A stretch of DNA of 38,219 bases. It comes from Silicimonas sp. (GTDB lineage Bacteria > Pseudomonadota > Alphaproteobacteria > Rhodobacterales > Rhodobacteraceae). Each line of letters opens with the position of its first letter. Position 1 is the stretch's first letter. The notes under the pieces were generated by a model that saw only the letters and a list, made by a program, of their open reading frames with translations, did no database searches and had not been told where the DNA came from. This document shows positions 1 to 7,145 of the stretch, piece after piece. A program made the position numbers and the translations under genes. The stretch lies in assembly GCA_022820365.1 (NCBI GenBank), contig JAJEFO010000037.1, forward strand, positions 1 to 38,219, written 5' to 3'.

Positions 1-41
1 GGCCGGGTAGGAGGGGTCGTTGCCGAGCCCCTCCCCCCACA

Positions 42-74
42 GACCCGAGCGTGCGCGACTGACGCACTCGGTTC
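42..74 (-). other. Group II intron domain V hairpin
   Basis: The minus strand folds as a 33-nt hairpin: GAACCGAGTGCG, a TCAG-type loop region, then CGCACGCTCGGGTC. This is the size and shape of the catalytic domain V. It is followed directly by a second GC-rich hairpin of domain VI type (GGGGGGAGGGG ... CCCCTCCTACCC). The stem keeps its pairing, so the RNA core may still be able to fold. Confidence 0.65.
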
Positions 75-128
75 CTCACCTGACAGTTTCGCTCATGACG
101 GCGTCCATGAGCGCACGATCTTTGTCGA

Positions 129-257
129 TCATGCACCTTGCGACGCCGTCCGTGATCCGCAGGTCGAGGAACGTCCGCGATCCGGATGCTCCCTCGCCTG
201 TTCGGCTATCCACTGCTGTTTCGTGTACGTGTTCTTGGAACTCAGTGTTTCCTCCAT
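129..257 (-). pseudogene. Group II intron reverse transcriptase, N-terminal stub
   Basis: Starting at an ATG at 257, just after GGAGG-like sequence, the minus strand encodes about 27 residues of the N-terminal pattern of group II intron proteins (YTKQQWIAEQAREHPDR). The similarity then stops and the frame reaches TGA after 42 codons. The polymerase, maturase and endonuclease parts are absent, and domain V begins less than 60 bases further on. This is what an internal deletion of the protein-coding domain IV insert would leave. Confidence 0.6.
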
Positions 258-1057
258 CGTTTCCCATCAGTGGTTCTGTACAGGTGACGCCCCGCTTCCC
301 TCCGGCGGGTCCCGATGGCCACGGTTCCCCGCCTTCAAAGGTACTATCAGGACGCTACGACTTCCTGCCCCCGCATGTCCTTCGGCTCATTGTTTTCGCC
401 AGCCGGCTCCGCAGGCGCCTGCCGGGTTCGTGTCCGCCATCGGCGCTCCCGCCGTCGTGCAGGCCAGACGACGGGCCGGGGTCTGGATTGTTCTCGCTGG
501 CACTCCCCTTTCCAGCGTTCCTGCCCGCGGGCAGGCGCAGGATCTCCCAGGTTCCCTGGCGATCCATCCCGTGACTCTGCGCCGATCCACGACCCCGGAC
601 GACCCGTTGCGCCTCGCCTGTAGCGGCGCTTCCGGTACTGCCCCCACATGCTTGACAATGAAGGCGTCATCGATTTCCGGATTTCGAGGCTGCACGCCGC
701 TTCGTCACCTGCTGTCTACGCTTCACGACGGACGTTGCCGCACGCCATGCAAGACTCGCTTCCGGCTGGCGGGCTGCGCCTTTGCCGGGCGGGAGTCGAA
801 CCCGCTGGACCGCGACGAAAGGTTTCAGTTCATGGCATCCTCCTTTCCAGGGCTTGGCTTGGCGCAATAAGCGTTCGTTCAAAGAGTGATAATGATGAGG
901 TGCAAGACGATTACAACACCACGTCTTGCCGAGCTTCGGCCGTGCCCGCGCGGTGCCATCGCCGCCTCCATCACTCTAGAACCGAACGCTTTCCGGTGCC
1001 CTGCCGGGCGGATTCCAGCGGCTCGGTTCGGCGCTGCCGAGGCGCCGTGTTGCGATA

Positions 1058-1228
1058 GTGTTGACAAAACGCAAGGAGGCACCGGGGGTCGAACAATATT
1101 GTAATGATTGCAAGCAGTTAAGGTATTGTCAATTCTGTCTTTGCAAGTTCCGCAACGAGCGCAACTTCCGCACCCGCCGCCCGGAAACGGCCCAAGTTGC
1201 CGTGAAACGTGCATGGCACGAAGCCTGA
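1058..1228 (+). CDS. Possible small cysteine-rich protein (56 aa)
   Basis: A GTG-started frame encodes 56 residues with the cysteine pattern YCNDC-x5-YCQFCLC followed by a basic tail ending in AWHEA. The spacing of the first four cysteines (C-x2-C-x6-C-x2-C, then C-x-C) resembles a small zinc-binding knuckle. The local DNA is more AT-rich than its surroundings. No good Shine-Dalgarno sequence precedes the GTG or the following TTG codon; an AAGGAGG lies inside the frame instead. I do not recognise a family. It sits between the intron remnant and a LacI fragment, in a decayed stretch, so it could equally be a chance frame or the tail of a broken gene. Confidence 0.25.
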   Translation: MLTKRKEAPGVEQYCNDCKQLRYCQFCLCKFRNERNFRTRRPETAQVAVKRAWHEA

Positions 1229-1380
1229 CACGCCACCGTCAATCAGCGCGATGATCCGACTTGGATTTCGTCTTTTTCCCGCGCCGCGACATGCATACCC
1301 GAATCACTGGAACAAAGCAAGAATAAATGATCTTGTGAGGTTCTTGCTTGTGGAATGTTGCGTTGGTTGCTTGATCATGA

Positions 1381-1673
1381 TGCAGCCGGACCTACGAGGA
1401 ATCTACATCGCTGGTGGCGGAGTCGAAGGCGCGGTCGACGCACTTCGCGAGAGCGGCCGGGCCCACCGGATCCGCCTCGTCGTGCATCCCCTGACGCGCG
1501 AAACCCGCGCCGCAATCACCGACTGAATCGTCACCATGATCATCGGCACCCCGGTAGTTGCGCTGGCTCGCAGTGTGGATTCAGAAACGGCGGCATCGGT
1601 TTCCGGGCGCAGCAAAGACGCGAGCGAGCAAGTGCTGCTGAGTCCGGAAGTCCTCCTGCCCGAATGCCCCTGA
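1381..1673 (+). pseudogene. LacI-family regulator, C-terminal fragment with in-frame stop
   Basis: The frame from about 1381 encodes the last part of a LacI-type effector-binding domain: LRGIYIAGGGVEGAVDALRE, then a VVHPLTRETRAAITD segment. It is then interrupted by TGA at 1524-1526, where the family has a glycine (GGA to TGA would be one change). Beyond the stop the same frame continues with family-like sequence (IVTMIIGTPVVALA) to the terminal stop at 1671-1673. The DNA-binding domain and most of the sensor domain are missing. The fragment resembles the C-terminal half of the intact LacI regulator at 10993-12021, so it is probably what remains of a second regulator of the neighbouring catabolic genes. 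Confidence 0.7.
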
Positions 1674-1676
1674 GAC

Positions 1677-2129
1677 TTACCAGGTGCTCTCGGTCAATCG
1701 CCGGAACATGGCATCGAGCGCAGCACGATAGCCATCGCACCCCATGCCTTGGATGACCGCATCAGCCAGTTCCGCCGTCGACGAGACGTGGGGGATCTTG
1801 TATTGATTGCGGATATGAACCTCGATGTAGGGCTTGGCGATCGACCGCAGGCAATCGCGAATCGCGGCTCCGCTGCCCATGGACCATGCAGCAGGATTCA
1901 TGACAAGGCCGTCGAATTCATCCGTCTCAACTGCCTGGTAAAGCCGGTCGAGCGCTGCACCCTCAGAATTGCTGTAGAAGATCGTCAGTTCATAGCCGGT
2001 CGCCTTGGCATGTGCCTGGCACATGTCATCCAGTTGGTCTGCCGTCGTCGTGCCATAGATCTCGGGCTGGCGTTTGCCGAGCCAGTTCATGTTGGGGCCT
2101 TGCAGCAGGAATATCCTCGGCTTTTTCAT
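1677..2129 (-). CDS. aroQ: Type II 3-dehydroquinate dehydratase-like protein
   Basis: This 150-residue protein has the length and flavodoxin-like pattern of type II dehydroquinases, which interconvert 3-dehydroquinate and 3-dehydroshikimate. Conserved family positions are N13 in GPNMNW, R20, Y25 in EIYG (the catalytic tyrosine), N78 in MNPAA and H105 in IEVHIRN. Other positions differ: the usual THTS histidine is M84 in AWSMGS, the usual SNHEG is SNSEG, and the HAREEFR arginine segment is replaced by QYKIPH. The start chosen is the ATG at 2129; longer frames upstream run through unrelated sequence. It is the last gene of the catabolic operon, with its start overlapping a truncated ABC ATPase by four bases. 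I infer a catabolic paralogue, possibly acting on a different substrate, rather than the biosynthetic enzyme. Confidence 0.8.
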   Translation of the reverse strand: MKKPRIFLLQGPNMNWLGKRQPEIYGTTTADQLDDMCQAHAKATGYELTIFYSNSEGAALDRLYQAVETDEFDGLVMNPAAWSMGSGAAIRDCLRSIAKPYIEVHIRNQYKIPHVSSTAELADAVIQGMGCDGYRAALDAMFRRLTESTW

Positions 2130-2437
2130 TGGCTGGCGTTCCACGTCAAAAAGCGATGGTGCGGGCGCTTGGCGTGGATAAGCTCGCCATCGAACAGGAT
2201 CTCGCCGCCCCAATCCGGCAAAGTGCCCGAGATGGCTTTCAGGAGTGTCGACTTGCCGGTGCCGGTGCCCCCCAAAAGCGCGACAATGCCCTGCGCATCA
2301 ACTTTCATGTCGATGCCGCGCAGGATCTTCAGCTTGCCGTAGCCGGTTTCGACGCCTCGGATTTCGAACAATGTCCCCCCTTCTCGGAGCACGCTGTCGG
2401 CGCTTCCGACCTTGGGTTCCCAATTCGCCCCGGTCAA
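2126..2437 (-). pseudogene. LivF-type branched-chain amino acid ABC ATPase, truncated
   Basis: The product begins like a LivF-family ATP-binding protein (LFEIRGVETGYGKLKILRGI) and contains a Walker A motif GGTGTGKST. It stops after about 103 codons from a TTG start. A complete LivF has about 235 residues, so the signature motif, Walker B and switch histidine are all missing. Family similarity ends around FDGELIHAKRPHH, and the frame then runs into the start of the aroQ-like gene with an ATGA overlap. No permease or binding-protein gene of such a transporter is present. I interpret it as the 5' stump of a deleted ABC transporter; a short truncated protein could still be translated. Confidence 0.75.
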
Positions 2438-2535
2438 TGAGTTGAATCACGGCTGGCATGGCATTCCCCGGCTTGCGGAGATCATTCCCGTCGATTCTCG
2501 AGTTTGATGCATCAATTGCAGTGACATTCATCAAG

Positions 2536-3366
2536 TCAGACGAATTCCGATGTCCGTTGCACGATCTCGGAGACCACCTCGTCGGGAGATTTTCGCCACC
2601 AGTGCCGCTTCGAGAATATCTCGATCTCGACCGGACCCCGAAACCCGGTGTCCTCGACCGACCGCCGAATGGCCCGGTTGTCGATGAGGCCGTCTCCCGG
2701 CATGCCCCGGTCAAGGCGGAGGTCGGTGGTTTCGGCAAGCCAGTCCGAGACATGGAAATGCCGCAGGCGTGGTGCGGCTCGGCGAATGTCGCGCGAAAGG
2801 TTCAGGTCCCACCAAAGCGCATAAGTGTCGAGAGCCACGCCGGTTGCATCGTCCGCGTCTAGTTCATCGAGGAAGTCGCAAGCCGCCGACAGGGTCGAGA
2901 TCACCGAGCGGAACCCGCAAACCATCGGATGCAGCGGCTCAAGAACGAGGCGAACGCCTGCCGCCCGGGCTTCGGGCAAAACGCTGTCAAATCCTTCCAG
3001 CGCGTTCAGACGGGCGGCCAGGAGATCGGTCTCTCCCGATCCAAGACCACCGGTCAGCATCAGCAAGCTCTCGATCCCCAGTTCCGCGCAGAACTCGATC
3101 CGCCGACGAGTCAACTCGACCTGGGACGCACGCTCCGCCACGTCGCCAATCGCCATGGTTCCGCCAACGCAAAGCGCAACCGCCTCGACCTGCGTGTCCG
3201 CCAGGATCCGTCGCGCTGCTGCCACGCCGGTCTCTTCCAGCTTTTCGTGCCAGATCGCAGTCATGGGCACGCCGTGGCGAGCCAGGCACTCCATACCGGC
3301 CGCAAATCCACATTGCATTAAGGTGACCTGATGAATGCACAATCTCTCGAGCGGAACGCCTGCCAT
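2536..3366 (-). CDS. Sugar phosphate isomerase/epimerase family protein (TIM barrel)
   Basis: This 276-residue protein has the AP-endonuclease-2/xylose-isomerase-like TIM-barrel pattern. Candidate metal ligands at strand ends are the Glu of LVLEPLHP, the Asp of GVALDTYALWWD, the His of HFHVSDW and the Glu of PVEIEIFS. Members of this family act as isomerases, epimerases or dehydratases, including 3-dehydroshikimate dehydratases. Its start overlaps the stop of the upstream SDR gene as ATGA, which implies translational coupling. Together with the AroQ-like protein and the Gfo/Idh/MocA oxidoreductase it could handle a cyclitol- or quinate-like intermediate, but the substrate cannot be read from the sequence. 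Confidence 0.85.
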   Translation of the reverse strand: MAGVPLERLCIHQVTLMQCGFAAGMECLARHGVPMTAIWHEKLEETGVAAARRILADTQVEAVALCVGGTMAIGDVAERASQVELTRRRIEFCAELGIESLLMLTGGLGSGETDLLAARLNALEGFDSVLPEARAAGVRLVLEPLHPMVCGFRSVISTLSAACDFLDELDADDATGVALDTYALWWDLNLSRDIRRAAPRLRHFHVSDWLAETTDLRLDRGMPGDGLIDNRAIRRSVEDTGFRGPVEIEIFSKRHWWRKSPDEVVSEIVQRTSEFV

Positions 3367-4097
3367 CAGTAGGTGGCCCGTCCGCCGGTGACGTCAAACA
3401 CCTGTCCGGTAGTGAACGAACAAAGCGGGCTGGCGATCCAGGCGGTCATGTCGGCGACTTCACGGGGTGTGCAAAGCCTGTCCATGGGAATTCGGCCACG
3501 CTTGTCGGCGATGTAGTCCGAACTCATGCCTTGCAATAGATCGGTTTCCGTCATCACTGGCGCAACGCAATTAACCGTAATGTCCGAGGGAAGCAGCTCC
3601 CGGGCGAGCCCCTTGATGTATCCGATCACGCCGGACTTGGCCGCACCGTACGCGCAGGCGCCCGGGTTGCCCTCTTTCCCGGCCACAGACGAAATTGCGA
3701 TGATCCGCCCGGCTCCACGGTCGCGCATGTGGGGCAGGACCACGCGGGCTGAAAGAAAAACGCCCGTCAGGTCGACGTCGAGCACCGCCTGCCATTCGTC
3801 CAGTGCGTATTCCCAGGCCGGCTTGGTCGGGCCGTTGATGCCCGCATTGGCGACCAGAATGTCGACATGCCCCAGCGCTTCAAGCGAAGCGCTGAATCCC
3901 GACGCGACCGAATCCTCATTCGTCACATCCACGTCCGCCAAATGGGAAAATGCAGGATCACCCCCGGCAGCTGCGCTTTCAATGTCCCATCCGGACACGA
4001 CCGCCCCGAGTTCGCTGAACCTCTGACTTATCGCGAGCCCGATTCCGCGTGCCGCGCCCGTGACGATTGCCGTCTTTCCTGTCAAATCCAGGCTCAT
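3366..4097 (-). CDS. SDR family oxidoreductase (FabG-like)
   Basis: A 243-residue classical short-chain dehydrogenase/reductase. It has the cofactor motif TGAARGIG (residues 13-20), NAG at 84-86, the catalytic serine in ISSVAG (about 136-137) and YGAAK (Tyr150, Lys154). The structural Asn usually found in the VNLTG-like segment is Asp here (LDVDLTG). It is therefore expected to be an active NAD(P)-dependent alcohol/ketone oxidoreductase, probably acting on a hydroxyacyl or cyclic alcohol intermediate. It lies 9 bases after the MaoC gene and overlaps the TIM-barrel gene. Confidence 0.9.
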   Translation of the reverse strand: MSLDLTGKTAIVTGAARGIGLAISQRFSELGAVVSGWDIESAAAGGDPAFSHLADVDVTNEDSVASGFSASLEALGHVDILVANAGINGPTKPAWEYALDEWQAVLDVDLTGVFLSARVVLPHMRDRGAGRIIAISSVAGKEGNPGACAYGAAKSGVIGYIKGLARELLPSDITVNCVAPVMTETDLLQGMSSDYIADKRGRIPMDRLCTPREVADMTAWIASPLCSFTTGQVFDVTGGRATY

Positions 4098-4106
4098 GCC
4101 GGCACC

Positions 4107-4538
4107 TTAGTCATTCGGCACCCACTTCAGAATATGCTGGCCGACGGTGGTCAGGTCGCCGTCCTGATTTGTGATCCGGATATCCGCCGTGGACCGTCTG
4201 CGTTCAATGTCGATGGCGGTGAATTCGTACTCGACCGTTATGGTGTCGCCCAGAAACACGGGCTTGAGGAAACGGATACGGTCGTATCCAAGCGAAACAG
4301 GCGTTTCTTCCGACATGCGGGTGCGCGCGATAGCCATTGTGGACACGGTCGACATGAAGCCCACCATCAGCGCCCCGTGGGCCATCAATCGGCCATAACG
4401 GGACTTTTCCATATAGGCCTTGTTGACATGGTTGGGCGAAAAGTCACCGGTGATCCCGGCAAACATGTAGACGTCGCTTTCCGACACCGTCTTGGAAAAG
4501 CTCACCTTGGCACCGACTTCGACATGAAACTCTGACAT
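4107..4538 (-). CDS. MaoC family (R)-specific enoyl-CoA hydratase-like protein
   Basis: A 143-residue single hot-dog domain protein. It contains the hydratase-2 motif with the catalytic pair Asp32 and His37 (AGITGDFSPNHVN), followed by RLMAHGALMVGF, typical of MaoC-like hydratases that add water to 2-enoyl-CoA. The ATG at 4538 is chosen because the protein begins there like the family; upstream codons belong to the end of the neighbouring gene. It sits 8 bases downstream of the Gfo/Idh/MocA gene. With the acyl-CoA dehydrogenase, SDR and CoA-transferase of the same operon it could form a beta-oxidation-like sequence. Confidence 0.9.
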   Translation of the reverse strand: MSEFHVEVGAKVSFSKTVSESDVYMFAGITGDFSPNHVNKAYMEKSRYGRLMAHGALMVGFMSTVSTMAIARTRMSEETPVSLGYDRIRFLKPVFLGDTITVEYEFTAIDIERRRSTADIRITNQDGDLTTVGQHILKWVPND

Positions 4539-4546
4539 TCTTTCCC

Positions 4547-5599
4547 TCAATTCTTGCGCTCGGGGCCGCAGATGTCGATCCGACTTCCGCACCTCGCGGA
4601 TTCCAGCACCGCAAGCGTGGCTCTCAAGGTTCCGGTGGAGTCAGCAGCCGAAATGATCGGGTTCGCGCGGCCCGCAACGACCTCGGAAAAATGCTCGATC
4701 TGGCGGACAAAGGCATCGCCGAGATCAAGCGAGATGTCGTGGGCCCGTTTGGGAGTGATCCAGCTTTCCGGTTCGCCATCCGATGTCCAGTGTCGCAGGT
4801 TCGGAAACTCCAAGGCACCCCGGGTGCCCGAGAACGTGATGCAGTTCTGTCCGCTGCGCGGAAATGCCGGGTTTTCGCCGGTGGCCATTTCCCAGGCCCA
4901 GGGCGAATCCGCCTGATCGGACATGACAAAGGCACCAAGCGACCCGTTCTCGAACTGAAGCGCGAATGCTGCTGCATCCTCTTTCTCAAAACCCTGCACC
5001 GAATTTCCCGCCAACCCGGTCACCGACCGGATCTCTCCCACAATGTAGCGCAGATAGTCGATTTCATGGATCAGGTTGGTCAACACAGGCCCGGCGGGTG
5101 AGCGCCTCCGCCAATCCGGGGCATAATAGGATTCCGGCTTCCGTACGCTCCACTGGCCGGACACCGTGACAAGTTGACCGAGCGAACCGCCGCGCACCAT
5201 TTCCCGGGCCCTGGCCACGTGCGGATAGTAGCGTCTGTGGTGTCCCACCAAAACGCACAAGCCACGCGCCTCCGATGCGCGAGTCATTTCTTCCGCTTCG
5301 GCAACGGTCGCTGCAATCGGCTTTTCGACCAAGAGATGACAGCCTGCATCAAGCGCGGCCAGCGCCGGTTCGAAGTGATGCTCGGTTGGCGTCGCGATGA
5401 TGACACCAGACGGAGCAACCGCACTCAACATTTCATTGGCGCTCGAATAGTGTGGAACGCCGTACTCGGTCGCAATCTCCGCCGCGCTGGCATGCGGATC
5501 CGCTATTGCTGCCAATTCGACGGACTCGACTTTCGCCATCGCAATCAGGTGCCGTTTGCCAATGACGCCCGCTCCGATCAATGCAATGCGTTCAGGCAT
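4547..5599 (-). CDS. Gfo/Idh/MocA family oxidoreductase
   Basis: A 350-residue NAD(P)-dependent oxidoreductase. The N-terminal Rossmann fold starts with ALIGAGVIGKRHL. The family EKP motif follows in LLVEKPIAAT, then GHHRRYYPHV. The C-terminal alpha/beta domain holds the likely catalytic segment NLIHEIDYLRY, with the His and Asp in the usual places. The family oxidises or reduces sugars, inositols and related cyclic alcohols. The ATG at 5599 directly begins the Rossmann fold and overlaps the end of the CoA-transferase gene by eight bases. I take it as the operon enzyme acting on a cyclic or sugar-like hydroxyl group. Confidence 0.9.
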   Translation of the reverse strand: MPERIALIGAGVIGKRHLIAMAKVESVELAAIADPHASAAEIATEYGVPHYSSANEMLSAVAPSGVIIATPTEHHFEPALAALDAGCHLLVEKPIAATVAEAEEMTRASEARGLCVLVGHHRRYYPHVARAREMVRGGSLGQLVTVSGQWSVRKPESYYAPDWRRRSPAGPVLTNLIHEIDYLRYIVGEIRSVTGLAGNSVQGFEKEDAAAFALQFENGSLGAFVMSDQADSPWAWEMATGENPAFPRSGQNCITFSGTRGALEFPNLRHWTSDGEPESWITPKRAHDISLDLGDAFVRQIEHFSEVVAGRANPIISAADSTGTLRATLAVLESARCGSRIDICGPERKN

Positions 5600-7142
5600 G
5601 GGCGTCCGTCCGCGCGTGATCAAGGAAATAGTCGCTTTTCATCAGCCGTGGGGATTCGCTCATGATCGGCGAGAATCCCATGTTTTCAATTACATCACGT
5701 TCAATATCGACTCCGGGAGCAATCTCGATCAGGTGCAGCCCATCAGGGCAAAGTTCGAAGACGCAGCGCTCTGTAACGTAGAGGATGGCCTGCTCCTGCG
5801 ACAGTGCCTGCGCACCCGAGAAGGTGATCTGTTCTACCAAATTCACCAATTTGCGGACCTCTCCCTGGCGTTCAATCTGCAGCCTGCCGTCGCCGGAGGT
5901 GATCTTTGCACCCTTTGCATCGAAAGTGCCGCAGAATACCACCTTGCGTGCGTTCTGTGCGATGTCGACGAACCCGCCAGGACCTACGGTCAGGCCACCG
6001 AGTTTGGAGACATTGACGTTGCCGGCGGCGTCAACTTCGCCAAATCCCAAAAACGCGATGTCCAGCCCGCCACCCGAATAGAAGTCGAATTGTGCCGGAC
6101 TGTCGATCATGCAGCTCGGGTTGCGGGCATAGCCGAACAGGGTGCCGGTCAGAAGCGTGCCGCCATATGTGCCGTGTTCGATGGTCTGATAGTAACGGTC
6201 CTGCTCGCCGCGGCTGGCGACAATGCTTGCGACCTCATCGGGAATGCCAAATCCGTAGTTGATCACCGCGCCGTCGCGCAATTCTTCATGGGCGCGCCGC
6301 GCAATGATCTGACGGACGGAAAAGGTGGGTGCGGGCGGCGGCGGTTCGTCGGCGCGCCGCTCGCCCGAAATGGCAGGGTCGTAGACAAGATCATAGCCCT
6401 GACGCTGGTCGGGATCGACGACTATGACGTCAACCAACGCTGAAGGTATTCGCACGGAGCGCGCGCCCAAGGTGTTGCGAGGCACTCTTTCGCGCACCTG
6501 GAATATCACCGTGCCGCCAGAACTCCGGGCCGCCGCCGCCATGGCATAGATATCGACGTTTGCCGGTTCCTGGTCGAGGCTGATGTTGCCGTCCTCGTCG
6601 GCGATCGAGCCCTTCAACAGTGCGACATCAATCGGATAAGGCAGGTAGCGCAAGAATGTCTTGCCGTCGATCTCGATCCGCTCGACCAGATCTTCCGTGG
6701 TAACTGAGTTCATCTTGCCGCCATCCAGTCGGGGGTCAACGAAAGTGCCGAGGCCCACGTGTGTTATGAGCCCGGGTCGCTTGGCGGCGATTTCGCGCAT
6801 CAGCTGCATGGTCACGCCGGACGGCATCACATAGGCCTCGATCTGGCCGCTGCGGGCCATCTCTTGCATGCGCGGCGACCAGACCCAATGTCCGCCGATG
6901 ACGCGTTTTGCCATTCCGGGATGGGCGAACCTGTTCAATCCTCTTTCGCCCCGGTCGCCGATGCCCAATGCGTGAACGACTGTCAGGTCGCGGGGGTGGC
7001 CTTCATCCAAAAAGCGCTTTTCGACCGAGGCGTGCAACAGGCTTGCCTCGACCAGCCCGCCGCCGCCGCCGATCAATCCCACGGTGGCGCCATCCGGGAT
7101 CAGGGCAGCGACCTGGGAGATGTCAGCGAACTTGGTCTTCAT
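5592..7142 (-). CDS. Acyl-CoA:carboxylate CoA-transferase (family I, fused subunits)
   Basis: At 516 residues this has the length of single-chain family I CoA-transferases (acetate/propionate CoA-transferase, YdiF type), in which the alpha and beta parts are joined. The alpha part opens with PDGATVGLIGGGGG. The beta part contains the catalytic glutamate Glu322 in QTIEHGTYGG. Late segments such as LGGLTVGPGGFVDIAQNARK are typical of the family. It transfers CoA from one acyl-CoA to a free carboxylate and would activate an acid without ATP. It lies 3 bases downstream of the acyl-CoA dehydrogenase gene, and its end overlaps the Gfo/Idh/MocA start. The acid activated is unknown. Confidence 0.9.
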   Translation of the reverse strand: MKTKFADISQVAALIPDGATVGLIGGGGGLVEASLLHASVEKRFLDEGHPRDLTVVHALGIGDRGERGLNRFAHPGMAKRVIGGHWVWSPRMQEMARSGQIEAYVMPSGVTMQLMREIAAKRPGLITHVGLGTFVDPRLDGGKMNSVTTEDLVERIEIDGKTFLRYLPYPIDVALLKGSIADEDGNISLDQEPANVDIYAMAAAARSSGGTVIFQVRERVPRNTLGARSVRIPSALVDVIVVDPDQRQGYDLVYDPAISGERRADEPPPPAPTFSVRQIIARRAHEELRDGAVINYGFGIPDEVASIVASRGEQDRYYQTIEHGTYGGTLLTGTLFGYARNPSCMIDSPAQFDFYSGGGLDIAFLGFGEVDAAGNVNVSKLGGLTVGPGGFVDIAQNARKVVFCGTFDAKGAKITSGDGRLQIERQGEVRKLVNLVEQITFSGAQALSQEQAILYVTERCVFELCPDGLHLIEIAPGVDIERDVIENMGFSPIMSESPRLMKSDYFLDHARTDAHA

Positions 7143-7145
7143 GGT

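Larger units (their letters stand above)
1..867 (-). mobile_element. Group II intron remnant (ORF-deleted derivative)
   Basis: Read on the minus strand the stretch has the order of parts of a bacterial group II intron. The 5' end lies near 867 (minus-strand TTGCGCCAAGCC, one base from the usual GTGYG start). A domain I segment CAGCCGGAAGCGAGTCTTG lies at 750-768. A short piece of the intron-encoded protein start lies at 129-257, domain V at 42-74, and a GC-rich domain VI hairpin with a CCTAC branch-site-like sequence at about 4-37. The 3' end coincides with the window edge, so it may continue to the left. A full intron of this type carries a reverse transcriptase ORF of roughly 400-600 codons, which is missing here. 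Splicing would need a protein supplied in trans. Boundaries are approximate, and recognition rests on remembered intron sequence, not on a covariance-model search. Confidence 0.75.

Noticed and set aside
790-812. T-arm-like sequence GGTTCGACTCCCGCC on the minus strand, suggesting a tRNA
   Set aside because: No anticodon arm or acceptor stem pairs with it; it is part of the group II intron domain I sequence.
20-870. Several 60-215 codon open frames on both strands
   Set aside because: They lie over the group II intron RNA domains, have no protein-like motifs apart from the short reverse transcriptase start, and are explained by GC-rich DNA.
1145-1166. Match to a 16S rRNA signature (AAGTTCCGCAACGAGCGCAAC)
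   Set aside because: Only about 20 bases resemble the conserved 16S segment; the flanks do not, and the stretch is also readable as part of a small ORF. Probably chance.
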